Shown here: in pieces, positions 8,390 to 16,775 of the stretch | How the letters are laid out: each line of letters begins with the position of its first letter | Numbering within the stretch: the stretch's first letter is position 1 | NCBI GenBank assembly: GCA_900321035.1 | Contig: ONUH01000008.1 | Span: forward strand, 61,974-125,973 | DNA length: 64,000 nucleotides | Source: an uncultured Selenomonadales bacterium | GTDB lineage: Bacteria; Bacillota; Negativicutes; Selenomonadales; Selenomonadaceae | Direction: 5' to 3' | Program-made: the position numbers and the translations under genes | Notes under the pieces: model-generated | The model's database searches: none | The model's input: the letters and a program-made list of their open reading frames with translations, nothing else | What the model was told of the DNA's origin: nothing

Positions 8390-10141
8390 ATGAAAATCTC
8401 TTTTGCGCGCGCCTTTTGGCGTTTATTCCGGGGCTACTGGCGCTCCGAGGAAAAGAAGCGCGCCGTCGGCCTTTTGGCCGTGGTCGTCGCCATGAATTTC
8501 GCGATGGTCTATCTGCTCGTGCAGCTCAACCATTGGTACAACGAATTTTATAACGCATTGCAGGCCTACGAGTACGGCCTGTTCTGGCCGTTGATCGGAA
8601 AATTCGCATTGATCGCGTTCCTCTATATCGGCATCGCGGTCTATGCGATTTATTTGCGGCAGCTGCTTGAAATCCGCTGGCGCACGTGGATGACGGGCAA
8701 GTATCTGTCCGCGTGGCTGAAAGATCAGGCGCATTACCGTCTGCAGGTCACGGGGAGCGGAGGCATGGACAACCCCGACCAGCGTATCCAGGAGGATATC
8801 GACCTTTTCGTCAGCCTGACGCTTCAGCTTCTGCTCGGGCTGTTGAAGCAGATCACAACTATCGCCGCTTTCGCCGTCGTGCTTTGGGAGCTGTCCGGCG
8901 TGTTGTCCGTGCCTTTGGGCGGCGGAACGATTGAGATTCCCGGCTATATGCTCTGGTTCTCGCTGATCTATTCCACCGTCGGTACCGCGCTGGCGCACTT
9001 CGTCGGGCGGAAGCTTATTTCGCTGAATTACGAGCAGCAGCGCTATGAAGCGGACTTCCGTTTCTCGATGGCGCGGATGCGGGAAAACAGCGAGAGCGTC
9101 GCGTTTTATCGCGGTGAAGATGCCGAGAATGCGGGCTTCTTGGATCGATTCAGCTTTGTCATCAGCAATTTCCGCGAGCTGATGCGGCAGACGAAGTTCT
9201 TGAATTTCTATGCCAATTCCTATATGCAGCTTGCCATCATCGTGCCGCTGATCTTAGCCGCTCCCCGTTACTTCGCCGGGGAGATAGCGCTGGGCGGTCT
9301 GATGCAGACCACCAGCGCCTTCGGACGCGTGCAGGACGGCCTCTCGTATTTCGTCGAGGCATACGATACCATCGCGAAGCTCGTTTCCGTCATTCACCGA
9401 CTGTACGGCTTCACCGAGCATTTGGAGGAAGTGGGCGAACTGGAGCCCGCCGTCGAGCAGGTGGAGGGCGGGTCCGTCGAGACGTCGGCGGGCGAGGCGG
9501 ACTCTTCCCATGCGTTGGTCATGAGCGACGTGGCCGTGCGGCTGCCGGACGGCGAACAGCTTTTGGCGCCCTTTTCTCTCGCGCTGCCCGCCGGAAAGCG
9601 GCTGCTCGTCACCGGGCCCTCCGGCTGCGGCAAGAGCACGTTGCTTCGCGCACTGGCGGGGCTTTGGCCCTTCGGCGCGGGACGGCTGCAGCGGCCTGCG
9701 GGAAGCCGCGTGATGTTCTTGCCGCAGCGTCCTTATTTGCCGCTTGGCACGCTGCGTCGAGCCATCGTCTATCCGCTGCCGGAGGCGCAGGCTCCGTCGG
9801 ATGACGAGCTTCGCCGCGTATTGAATCTCGTCGATTTGGCGCAGCTTTCCGACCGCATCGGCGATACGGACGACTGGAGCCGTATTCTCTCCCTCGGCGA
9901 GCAGCAGCGCATCGCCTTCGCCCGCGTCATTTTGACGCGCCCTGACTGGATATTCCTCGACGAGGCCACCAGCGCCCTCGACGAGGCGCGGGAAGCGCGG
10001 CTTTACGATCTTTTGCGGAGCGAACTGCCGAACGCGGGCATCGTCAGCGTCGGACATCGTTCCACCTTGTTCGCGCGCCACGACAGCGAACTGTCGCTGG
10101 CAAGCGGGGAAGCGGAACTGCGCCCGATACCTGCGGCGTAA
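8390..10141 (+). CDS. YddA/SbmA-BacA-type ABC transporter, fused permease and ATPase
   Basis: This 583-residue half-transporter has an N-terminal membrane domain with about six helices (roughly residues 20-330) of the SbmA/BacA or ABCD type; the segment NHWYNEFYNALQ is characteristic of that group. The C-terminal ATPase carries Walker A GPSGCGKS (about 409-416), signature LSLGEQQRIAFARV, Walker B WIFLDEATSALDE and an H-loop histidine (SVGHRST). The LSLGE signature is typical of this subfamily. It probably works as a homodimer in the inner membrane. Substrates of relatives include peptides, long acyl groups and vitamin B12; none can be assigned here. It is monocistronic behind its own promoter. 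Confidence 0.85.
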   Translation: MKISFARAFWRLFRGYWRSEEKKRAVGLLAVVVAMNFAMVYLLVQLNHWYNEFYNALQAYEYGLFWPLIGKFALIAFLYIGIAVYAIYLRQLLEIRWRTWMTGKYLSAWLKDQAHYRLQVTGSGGMDNPDQRIQEDIDLFVSLTLQLLLGLLKQITTIAAFAVVLWELSGVLSVPLGGGTIEIPGYMLWFSLIYSTVGTALAHFVGRKLISLNYEQQRYEADFRFSMARMRENSESVAFYRGEDAENAGFLDRFSFVISNFRELMRQTKFLNFYANSYMQLAIIVPLILAAPRYFAGEIALGGLMQTTSAFGRVQDGLSYFVEAYDTIAKLVSVIHRLYGFTEHLEEVGELEPAVEQVEGGSVETSAGEADSSHALVMSDVAVRLPDGEQLLAPFSLALPAGKRLLVTGPSGCGKSTLLRALAGLWPFGAGRLQRPAGSRVMFLPQRPYLPLGTLRRAIVYPLPEAQAPSDDELRRVLNLVDLAQLSDRIGDTDDWSRILSLGEQQRIAFARVILTRPDWIFLDEATSALDEAREARLYDLLRSELPNAGIVSVGHRSTLFARHDSELSLASGEAELRPIPAA

Positions 10142-10172
10142 AAATGTAGCATGGTTGCATCTTACTTCGGTT

Positions 10173-10195
10173 AAAATGCGATATAATCGTATTTT
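10173..10195. promoter_or_regulatory. Inverted repeat overlapping a TATAAT box, putative HicAB operator
   Basis: AAAATGCGAT and ATCGTATTTT form ten-base arms with one mismatch around a three-base centre that contains TATAAT. It lies about 100 bases upstream of hicA. Autoregulation of TA operons through palindromes over the -10 box is common; assignment to HicB is inference. Confidence 0.5.
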
Positions 10196-10298
10196 AGCCG
10201 ATGATTCAATGCAAAAATCTTTCCTTGCCAAGAAATCCAAAAAGAGATATGATAATAGCAACCGAAAAACAGTTGCAAACGTTGGGCGGTGTATATAC

Positions 10299-10559
10299 GT
10301 GTCCAAGAAGGACCAGTTGATCGAAAAACTTTGTCGACGTCCGTTGCCTAAAAACTTCACGACCAAAGAATTGGACGCATTGATGGGACAATGCGGATGC
10401 AAAAAGTTTTCCGGCGGCCGCGGGTCGAGTATCGCGTTTCTGCATGAAAGCACAAATCGGGTGCTGCAATTTGACGAACCGCATCCCGGACATGAGCTGT
10501 ATACTTATCAAGTTAAGAAAACAATCCAATTCTTGAAGGATATTGGCGCAATCAAATAA
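10299..10559 (+). CDS. hicA: HicA-family toxin (type II TA mRNA interferase)
   Basis: The protein is 86 residues if started at the GTG at 10299; a longer open frame reaches 10155 but adds an atypical N-terminal tail. The dsRBD-like HicA pattern is seen in KDQLIEKLCRRPLPKNFTTKELDALM, then RGSSIAFLHE, then DEPHPGHELYTYQVKKTIQFLKDIGAI. It belongs to the HicA branch in which the His of the central GSHH motif is replaced and a DEPHPG or HKPHPG motif supplies histidine. HicA cleaves mRNA when it is not bound by HicB, encoded next. The GTG start has only a modest ribosome site. Confidence 0.8.
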   Translation: MSKKDQLIEKLCRRPLPKNFTTKELDALMGQCGCKKFSGGRGSSIAFLHESTNRVLQFDEPHPGHELYTYQVKKTIQFLKDIGAIK

Positions 10560-10600
10560 ATCCGGCAATCATTTGCGGATTCGGAAAGGAAATGAGGGCG

Positions 10601-10948
10601 ATGAATTCCATGATGGAGTACAAAGGGTATCATGCGACCGTAGAATATGATTCCGACGACGATATTTTTGTCGGAGAAGTTTTCGGTATTACGGATTCGT
10701 TGAACTTTCATGGGGAATCCGTAGCCGAGCTGCAAGAGATGTTTCATCAAAGCATAGACAATTATCTGGCTCTGTGCGAAAAAACAGGGAAAAAGCCGGA
10801 TAAGGAGTTCAAAGGATCATTTAACGTGCGGATCCCGGCTGGGCTTCATCGGCAGGCCGCCCTGGCCGCCAAACGGCAGAAGATGTCCCTGAATCAATAC
10901 GTTGTAAAGGCGATTAGTCAATCGGTAAATTTGCAAGAAGCATTTTAA
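10601..10948 (+). CDS. hicB: HicB-family antitoxin
   Basis: This 115-residue partner of HicA has the partly degraded RNase-H-like HicB fold at its N-terminus (YKGYHATVEYDSDDDIFVGEV and FHGESVAELQEMFHQS). An Arc/MetJ-type ribbon-helix-helix follows at the C-terminus (FNVRIPAGLHRQAALAAKRQ, MSLNQYVVKAISQSV). The RHH domain would bind the operon operator. ATG codons exist at 10592, 10601 and 10610; 10601 is best spaced from AAAGGA at 10585. It lies 41 bases after hicA and is probably co-transcribed. The frame stops immediately before a truncated gene remnant. Confidence 0.85.
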   Translation: MNSMMEYKGYHATVEYDSDDDIFVGEVFGITDSLNFHGESVAELQEMFHQSIDNYLALCEKTGKKPDKEFKGSFNVRIPAGLHRQAALAAKRQKMSLNQYVVKAISQSVNLQEAF

Positions 10949-11287
10949 CACAAATCTATATACGTCAACGGCGAGTGCCGGGACAATACGTCTCTCAGCC
11001 GCTTGATGCACGACTTCTTTTGCACAAGCGCTGATGATATGTATAACAAGGTGCTGGCGGACAGGATGAGATATTTCAAAGAAGATAAGGGAGGTGTCCA
11101 GAACATGTGTGAGATTATGGAGGACCTTGTAAAGGAAGGCGAGGCGCGTGGTGTGGAAAAGGAAAAAGAGACGCGTGTGGCTCGTGCAATTTCCCTAAAG
11201 AAACTTTCGCTTCCGGAAATAGCCGAGATGTTTGAGATACCTTTGGCAAGGGTGTCGGAAATCGGAAGGTTGCACAGTCTTTTGTAA
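10949..11287 (+). pseudogene. 3' remnant of a PD-(D/E)XK nuclease family transposase (Rpn-like)
   Basis: From directly behind the hicB stop the same frame reads SIYVNGECRDNTSLSRLMHD, then a helical tail FFCTSADDMYNKVLADRMRY, MCEIMEDLVKEGEARGVEKE and a closing LPEIAEMFEIPLARVSEI. This is the typical C-terminal end of the Rpn/PD-(D/E)XK putative transposase proteins common in Selenomonas-like genomes. The catalytic N-terminal two thirds are absent and there is no ribosome site, so this is a truncated relic rather than a working gene. Confidence 0.65.
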
Positions 11288-11322
11288 AAGCATAGCAATT
11301 TTTGAAGCGAAATAAGAATTGC

Positions 11323-11374
11323 AAAAGCGCATTCTGTTTATGGCTGATAAAAACCATAAGCAGAATGCGCTTTT
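11323..11374. terminator. Strong hairpin with A/T flanks
   Basis: AAAAGCGCATTCTG pairs with CAGAATGCGCTTTT, extended inward by TTATGG/CCATAA. T-run or A-run flanks on both sides make it a bidirectional terminator between the two gene remnants. Confidence 0.8.
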
Positions 11375-11762
11375 TCTACGTTCTGACTTTTGATATTTCC
11401 ATAACGCGCCGGACGCAGTGTGAGAATAGTGCACGGATGCACGGCAAGAAACGTGGCGGGTTCTGTCTTGGCAAGGCGGCGTTCGTCGAGATCGTCCAGC
11501 GTGACATAATGGCGGTTGCCGTCCAACGCTTTCAGCAAGGTCGTTTTGCCGACCTGTCGCGCCCCGTCGGCAAGATGCAGGCATATTCACGGGAAAGCGC
11601 CAAAATTTTCGTTTCCATGTCACGCTTCTCCCGGATGTATCGTCCCACGCCCTCGCGCGGGATGTTCCATGTCCTGCTCATGCGGAAGCATTTGAGCTTC
11701 CCGGAAGCCGGCAGCTTGTAGGCCGCGTTCTTTCCAGATGCGCAGGATTTCGCAAAACTCAT
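11338..11762 (-). pseudogene. 5' fragment of an AAA_14/DUF4143 ATPase with frameshift and truncation
   Basis: Read on minus, one frame gives RYIREKRDMETKILALSREY and ACILPTG. After a one-base shift the next frame gives ARQVGKTTLLKALDGNRHYV followed by TLDDLDERRLAKTEPATFL. Together they are the N-terminal Walker A region of a DUF4143-type ATPase. Restoring one C in the run CCCC at 11562-11565 (plus strand) joins the two frames precisely through the P-loop. After AVHP the similarity ends and the frame runs into the hairpin at 11323, so the gene is also truncated. It is non-functional. Confidence 0.7.
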
Positions 11763-11865
11763 CGACGTCTAAAAGTCCTCCGGCCGTATCGCTCACAGAT
11801 TCTTGTTTCGTGTACTGTGTTTTGCCTAAATGCGTCTTTTTGTTTGGAAGGAAATTTTCGGACAT
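11620..11865 (-). CDS. Possible small hypothetical ORF upstream of the ATPase remnant
   Basis: An 81-residue frame begins MSENFLPNKKTHLGKTQYTK. A helical stretch LLDVDEFCEILRIWKERGLQ looks protein-like. Its last 47 codons overlap the better-supported ATPase remnant in another frame, so only the first part may be genuine. I cannot assign a function. It may itself be a decayed piece of the region. Confidence 0.25.
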   Translation of the reverse strand: MSENFLPNKKTHLGKTQYTKQESVSDTAGGLLDVDEFCEILRIWKERGLQAAGFREAQMLPHEQDMEHPARGRGTIHPGEA

Positions 11866-12038
11866 TGTAGAATCTTTATAACGAGAATCATGCCGCTTGC
11901 ATACGCATCACATTTTTGTTGTGTAGCTATTTTCTACCAAATCACGCCCACGGGGTAAACTTCCTTGTTCTCGTTTTCCTTTATAATTAGGAAAGAAACG
12001 GGATTCCCTCTGTGCTGTTTGAAGGAAGGAGCGAGGAC

Positions 12039-12494
12039 ATGGAGAAGGACGAAAGCTGCTTGGAGGAGATTCGGAGGATTGGCCTTCGTATCGGTTATTT
12101 TCGTAGGGTACGGAACATTACACAGGCGGAGCTGGCCGAGCGGCTGCATATCAACAAAAATTATCTGTCGCATATCGAGTGCGGGGCGGGAAAGTCCATC
12201 TCCCTCCCCATGCTCATCCGCGTCGCGCGGGAACTGGACGTGAAGCTCTCCGTACTGGTCGATCTCGACGATTGGTTCAGCGACGGGGAGAAAACGCCCA
12301 TGAAGATGGACTTCAGCGAAATGAAGGCAATGTTTCGCGAGATGAACAAAATGAACGCAGACCTCGACCAAATGATGAAGCAGCTTGATAGCTTCGATGT
12401 TGCGCCGGACGGGGACGACGAGGAAGAAGACGGCGAACAAGAGGCGACGGAGGAAATATCATCGAAAAAAGAAACGGGGGCAACCGGCAGATGA
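12039..12494 (+). CDS. XRE-family transcriptional regulator with coiled-coil tail
   Basis: Residues 10-75 form a Cro/CI-type helix-turn-helix (RIGYFRRVRNITQAELAERL, then NKNYLSHIECG, then SLPMLIRVARELDVKLSVLV). The C-terminal half is a Met/Lys/Asp-rich helix (MKAMFREMNKMNADLDQMMK) ending in a very acidic tail, probably an oligomerisation or partner-binding segment. The ATG at 12039 follows GGAAGGAGCGAGG, and the longer frame from 12012 is less likely. Its stop overlaps the start of the AAA ATPase by four bases (ATGA), so it is the first gene of this accessory operon and the likely regulator. Confidence 0.8.
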   Translation: MEKDESCLEEIRRIGLRIGYFRRVRNITQAELAERLHINKNYLSHIECGAGKSISLPMLIRVARELDVKLSVLVDLDDWFSDGEKTPMKMDFSEMKAMFREMNKMNADLDQMMKQLDSFDVAPDGDDEEEDGEQEATEEISSKKETGATGR

Positions 12495-13984
12495 AAAACT
12501 TTGAGACACGATTGACACGCTACATGGATGCGGGATTCCCGCTTCTGTATGTGGACACTTTCGAGGAGGAAAAGGCGGCGGAAACCGTCAAAAAGGTCTT
12601 TCGTTCCTATGGGCTGCTGGAGTGGAACATTCGCGGCTTTTTCGACCACCAAAGCCATGCGTCGATGACGGGCCAAAGCCTGGCCGATACGCTGGATCTT
12701 CTTTTGAGCGATGACAGCAGCTTGCGGCGAAAAGTGCTTGTTCTGCGCGGCGCTCACTTTTTTCTCGACGATCCCGCCGTCACCGAGCGGCTGAAGCAAA
12801 TTGCGCAGAAAATCAATCGCGGCGACATTGAGGACTGCTCCGTCTTCATTATTGCCCCCGTTGTGAAAATCCCGGTGGAGCTGGAAAGCTATCTGACCAT
12901 CCTGACGATGGACTTCTTGACGCCGGAAGAAATCAAGGGCATCATCAAGAGCTTCATATCGGAAAGCGGCCTGTCTCCCTTGCAGGAGGATTTCCTCGAC
13001 GAACTGACCATGACCTTCAAAGGGCTGTCCGAGACGGAAATCAACAACATTCTTGCCCTCGCCGTGGCCGACGACGGCGAAATCAACCATCAAGACCTTT
13101 CCCTGATTTTTGAGCAAAAGCAGCAGATGATCAAAAAATCCGGCATCCTTGACATGGTGACGGTCAACGAGAGCATCGACGACATCGGCGGGCTGGAAAA
13201 TCTCAAAAAATGGCTGCAACGCAAGGCGGAAGTTTTCAAGAACATCACCAAAGCGCGCAGCTTTGGCGTCGATGTGCCGAAGGGCGTATTGATTGCCGGC
13301 ATGCCCGGTTGTGGCAAGTCGCTGAACGCCAAAGCGGCGGCAAAACTTTTCGGCGTGCCGCTGCTCCGCATGGACATGGGGCGGCTCATGGGCAAATACG
13401 TCGGCGAGTCCGAGGGGAATATGCGCCGCGCCATCGCCCTCGCCGAAGCAAGCTCTCCCTGCGTGCTCTGGATTGACGAATTGGAAAAGGCCTTCGCGGG
13501 CATCGGCGGGCAAGGCGGCGGCGCGGAGGTCACGACGCGGCTCTTCGGCAACTTCCTGACATGGCTGCAAGAGAAAGACAGCCTCGCCTTCGTCGTGGCG
13601 ACGGCAAACAACATCGCCGACCTGCCGCCGGAACTTTTGCGGAAAGGCCGCTTCGACGAAATTTTCTATGTCGGGTTGCCGAACAAGGAAGAGCGTGAAA
13701 AGATTTTCTCCATTCACATCGGAAAACGTAGGAAGCAGGATTTATCAAGCATCGACCTCTCCACGCTTGTAAGCAAAACCGAAGGCTACAGCGGCGCGGA
13801 CATCGAAGGCGTCGTGCGCGACAGCGTGGAGGACGCTTTCGCCTCCCGCAAGAATTCGCTCGTCACCGACGATATTGTCCGCGCCATCAACAATACCCAT
13901 TCCCTCTCGGAGATTATGAAAGACTCCTTGGAGAAGATGTCCAAGATTTATAAGGATCGGAAATTCAAGAACGCCTCGGCCTAA
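12491..13984 (+). CDS. Ycf46-like AAA ATPase
   Basis: This 497-residue AAA protein resembles the Ycf46/plastid-type group. The N-terminal 230 residues form a degenerate domain (YMDAGFPLLYVDTFEEEKAA, KVLVLRGAHFFLDDP, FLTPEEIKGIIKSFI). The C-terminal AAA module has Walker A GMPGCGKS (270-277), Walker B VLWIDE (325-330), an arginine-finger region (LLRKGRFDEIFYVGLPN) and a sensor-2 helix (GYSGADIEGVVRDSVEDAF). Relatives are mostly uncharacterised, and a remodelling or chaperone role is inferred from the AAA fold. It is translationally coupled to the XRE gene and followed 18 bases later by the glycine-zipper protein. Confidence 0.8.
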   Translation: MKNFETRLTRYMDAGFPLLYVDTFEEEKAAETVKKVFRSYGLLEWNIRGFFDHQSHASMTGQSLADTLDLLLSDDSSLRRKVLVLRGAHFFLDDPAVTERLKQIAQKINRGDIEDCSVFIIAPVVKIPVELESYLTILTMDFLTPEEIKGIIKSFISESGLSPLQEDFLDELTMTFKGLSETEINNILALAVADDGEINHQDLSLIFEQKQQMIKKSGILDMVTVNESIDDIGGLENLKKWLQRKAEVFKNITKARSFGVDVPKGVLIAGMPGCGKSLNAKAAAKLFGVPLLRMDMGRLMGKYVGESEGNMRRAIALAEASSPCVLWIDELEKAFAGIGGQGGGAEVTTRLFGNFLTWLQEKDSLAFVVATANNIADLPPELLRKGRFDEIFYVGLPNKEEREKIFSIHIGKRRKQDLSSIDLSTLVSKTEGYSGADIEGVVRDSVEDAFASRKNSLVTDDIVRAINNTHSLSEIMKDSLEKMSKIYKDRKFKNASA

Positions 13985-14002
13985 GCCGGAAAGGAGATCA
14001 TC

Positions 14003-15187
14003 ATGAGCACGGACGCGGAAATCATAGACGCCGAATTTCGGGAAATCACAGGGCCGGAAGTCACCATCGCCGGATTCACCGAGGGCGACGTACAGAAAAT
14101 GATGCCCATTGTGCGGCAGTTTCTTTCCTCCTACGCGGAAAAGCCGCAAGAGACAAGTATGCTGGACTGGCTCGGCGGCGAGCTCTCCAAAAGTCTCTCG
14201 GAAAAGTCGCCGGAAGAAATCATTGACATCACCAAGGGAATCATCAAGGGCGTGGAGGGATTCACGAAAAACCTTTCTTCCCTCAATTCTGCCTGCGACA
14301 ACGGGCAGACAAAAGAAAACTGGCTGCGGGACAGCCTGAAAGCGGCGGCAGAGGAAAAAGGGCTTTCCACCGAGGAATACGGCGGCTATCTCGCCAACAT
14401 CAGCCGCGCGCTCACCGACAGCAACCAAGCCATGATGGATGCCATCGAGTCGAAGGGCGGCACCATCACGCTGGACATGGAAGCCGCAAAAGAGGAAGCA
14501 CCGCCTCCCGCCGAAGGCTGGAACCAGTACAATACCGCCGCGCTCGCGGCGAGCATCGGAAAGCACGCCTCGCTCTCCGGGATGGGGAGCGCCGCGCTGA
14601 CCACGGGCTTTAATCTCGCGTTCAAGGCGGCGAAGGGCGAGCCGATCTCCGGCGCGAATATCATCGAGGCCGCGCTTGCCTCGGGCAGCGATGAGGAAGT
14701 CAAGGAAGCGGCGGCGGGCGCGCTGAAAGTGGGCATTGAGCGCGGCTATGTGCCGCTCCTGCCGAAAAATCTTTCCGCCGGGGCGGTGGCGAATATCGCC
14801 TGCATCGGCGTGGAAAACATGAAAGTCTTTAGCCAGTATTCCAAAGGCGAAATCAGCGGCGTGCAGGCTCTCGAACGGATGGCGCGGAACGCTGTCGCCA
14901 CCGTTACGGGCTTGAGCTGCGAAGGCATGGGGACGGCTCTCGGCGCGACACTTTTTTCTTTTGTCCCCGTGGTGGGAACGACGGTCGGCGGCATGATCGG
15001 CGGCATGGTTGGACGGCTCGCGGGAACAAAAGTCGGCCAAGCGGTGCAGGCGGGAATCCAAAAAATCCGCCCCGTGGCAACGCAAATTGTCCGGACAACA
15101 TGGAACACCGTCAAGAGCGTGGCAAGCACAGCATGGAACATGGTGAAAAGCATCGGAAGCTCCATCGCCAGCTTTTTCGGATTTTAA
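14003..15187 (+). CDS. Hypothetical protein with glycine-zipper, amphipathic C-terminus
   Basis: I do not recognise the family (394 residues). Residues 1-170 are acidic and helical. The region around 170-300 is Ala/Gly-rich (AALAASIGKHASLSGMGSAA). Residues 310-345 form a glycine-zipper hydrophobic hairpin (FVPVVGTTVGGMIGGMVGRL), and the last 45 residues are an amphipathic Trp/Ser/Lys helix ending SSIASFFGF. The pattern resembles membrane-inserting or pore-forming proteins and phage tail-associated proteins, but there is no signal peptide. AAAGGAGATCATC precedes the start. Its place directly behind the AAA ATPase suggests it may be the ATPase client. Confidence 0.65.
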   Translation: MSTDAEIIDAEFREITGPEVTIAGFTEGDVQKMMPIVRQFLSSYAEKPQETSMLDWLGGELSKSLSEKSPEEIIDITKGIIKGVEGFTKNLSSLNSACDNGQTKENWLRDSLKAAAEEKGLSTEEYGGYLANISRALTDSNQAMMDAIESKGGTITLDMEAAKEEAPPPAEGWNQYNTAALAASIGKHASLSGMGSAALTTGFNLAFKAAKGEPISGANIIEAALASGSDEEVKEAAAGALKVGIERGYVPLLPKNLSAGAVANIACIGVENMKVFSQYSKGEISGVQALERMARNAVATVTGLSCEGMGTALGATLFSFVPVVGTTVGGMIGGMVGRLAGTKVGQAVQAGIQKIRPVATQIVRTTWNTVKSVASTAWNMVKSIGSSIASFFGF

Positions 15188-15202
15188 GGAGGATGAGACA
15201 AC

Positions 15203-15352
15203 ATGGCAAAGCGGATCGAGTTTATGTGTACCCATTGCGGCAGGAAAGTCACGAAACCGGCGACAGCGGGACGGCCCGAGCCGGGGAAATGCCCGAAGCG
15301 GACGCCGGGACAGCCGCATCGGTGGGTAGTCAATCGCAGATACGAGGGATGA
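15203..15352 (+). CDS. Small zinc-finger-like protein (49 residues)
   Basis: A perfect AAGGAGG at 15186-15192 precedes an ATG at 15203 opening a 49-codon frame. The peptide has CTHC at positions 9-12, a third Cys at 30 and a His at 39 within a very basic sequence (KRTPGQPHRWVVNRRYEG). This looks like a single treble-clef or zinc-ribbon nucleic-acid binder. It sits 15 bases behind the glycine-zipper gene and is likely co-transcribed. It is short enough to be missed by length cut-offs; the ribosome site is the main support. Confidence 0.6.
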   Translation: MAKRIEFMCTHCGRKVTKPATAGRPEPGKCPKRTPGQPHRWVVNRRYEG

Positions 15353-15406
15353 AGACTATGGAGCAAAATGGAAATTGATTCATTGGACGATAAGGAGTGA
15401 GAATAA

Positions 15407-15883
15407 ATGAACCTTAAGCGTGCAAAGGAATTATTCAGGCAAGGAATTGAAAAAATTGTGAGTGAAACAGGAAAAACTGTGAGCGAAGTTAGAGAAAATT
15501 TGGTCGAAATGGAAAAGTGTCTTTATAGTTCAGATGATGAAAAGATAAATGAAGATTTTGTAAAATTAGCTACTAAACATGGAACAAATGACATGAAGCT
15601 AGCATTTGAGCATGAAATCTGGAGGAAATACTTGCATACAAAGCAAGTTGGTATTGCGATTGATATTTCTGTTGCGCCTGATCAGAGCATTATAGATTCA
15701 CAATTTGAGTACAGTATTTCTTCTAAAATCGATGTTCATCGAGATGGAAGCAAGTATCGATTTTTTATTCTTGACACACAAGAAGAACAGTTTGAAAAAG
15801 AATTATCAATCGCTGTCTCAAAGAATAAAATTGATATCCTCGATAAGAAATGTACGCATTTTGATTCTGCAAAACGAAATTAG
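15407..15883 (+). CDS. Hypothetical 158-residue protein
   Basis: Not recognised. The N-terminal half is helical and Lys/Glu-rich (RAKELFRQGIEKIVSETGKT). The C-terminal half is predicted beta-rich (QVGIAIDISVAPDQSIIDSQ, YRFFILDTQEEQFEKEL). There is no signal peptide. It is noticeably more AT-rich than the preceding genes, which suggests a separate acquisition, although it lies in the same orientation after AAGGAGTGAG. It could be an accessory or immunity-like component of the island; no residue-level evidence shows this. Confidence 0.6.
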   Translation: MNLKRAKELFRQGIEKIVSETGKTVSEVRENLVEMEKCLYSSDDEKINEDFVKLATKHGTNDMKLAFEHEIWRKYLHTKQVGIAIDISVAPDQSIIDSQFEYSISSKIDVHRDGSKYRFFILDTQEEQFEKELSIAVSKNKIDILDKKCTHFDSAKRN

Positions 15884-15908
15884 TATTACGGCAATTAGGA
15901 GGCAAGTC

Positions 15909-16775
15909 ATGGCGAAGAAAATCAAATTCCCGCTTCAAATGAAAAATGACGCCCAAGTGCGGGACTTGGACGAACTGCGCGAGCATTTTGATTTGGACAA
16001 GGCCATCGGCTATTTTCTCGATGGTAAGCTCCTGTCTTGGCTCGAAGCGAGATATTATGATACGGAAGCGGATGCCGTCCGCGCTTTGAACAAGGACGAT
16101 GCAGACGTGCATCGTCGGCTTTGTGAGATTTTCGGCGTCGAGTACCACGCCGAGGAAGCCCCGAAAATTGACGTGGAGGCCGTCGAGGAACGAAACCGCC
16201 GCCTCGGAGAGCTAAAGCAGTACACCTCCGACCCCGCCGTTTTGGAGAAGGTCGATCAAGTCGCGTTCAATCAAGAGGATCTTGCGGACTTGATTGACGA
16301 GGGGTATTCCGATATTTACCTCTGCAATAATTCGTTTGTCATTCCGCTCCGGGTGCGGAACAAGCACTATATTGGCATTGGCAAGGCCGAAGCAGTCATT
16401 CGCAGCCAAGAATGCGTAGATTTCGACGAGTTAGGGATTAGATTTGAGAATGTGAAGTTTGATGAGGCGTATGAGAAGAAGCTGCACAGACTGCCATCTT
16501 CATTTCAATGTCCTATTTGTAAAGCATCTTCCGATAAGTTTGCAAAAGATGAAAAGGACGACAGCAAATGGATATGCGGCATTTGTGGTTATGTCCATAA
16601 ATATTCTATGGCGGACACATCTAAATTTTTCAGTTTCTCCGATACAGCAAACCAAACAAAATGGGAATGTGATATTTGCGGATATATCTATGAAACACCA
16701 AGCGAAACTTTGCCGCAAGGATTCTCTTGCCCAATCTGTAAAGCGCCATCAAACAAGTTTTCAATGAAGCAGTAA
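15909..16775 (+). CDS. Shared-head protein with rubredoxin-like C-terminal domains
   Basis: This 288-residue protein has residues 1-190 shared with the next gene: an opening KIKFPLQMKNDAQVRDLDEL, then HFDLDKAIGYFLDGKLLSWL, and a segment EGYSDIYLCNNSFVIPLRVR. Behind the head lie rubredoxin pieces. CPIC at 201-204 resembles a rubredoxin C-terminal half, CGICGY at 223-228 an N-terminal half, and CDICGY (254-259) with CPIC (274-277) makes one complete iron- or zinc-binding rubredoxin domain. The ATG at 15909 follows AGGAGGCAAGTC. The tail probably binds Fe or Zn. The head function is unknown. Confidence 0.75.
   Translation: MAKKIKFPLQMKNDAQVRDLDELREHFDLDKAIGYFLDGKLLSWLEARYYDTEADAVRALNKDDADVHRRLCEIFGVEYHAEEAPKIDVEAVEERNRRLGELKQYTSDPAVLEKVDQVAFNQEDLADLIDEGYSDIYLCNNSFVIPLRVRNKHYIGIGKAEAVIRSQECVDFDELGIRFENVKFDEAYEKKLHRLPSSFQCPICKASSDKFAKDEKDDSKWICGICGYVHKYSMADTSKFFSFSDTANQTKWECDICGYIYETPSETLPQGFSCPICKAPSNKFSMKQ

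Noticed and set aside
12161..13717. 518-codon minus-strand frame over the AAA ATPase
   Set aside because: Antisense shadow; the plus strand has Walker motifs and good ribosome sites.
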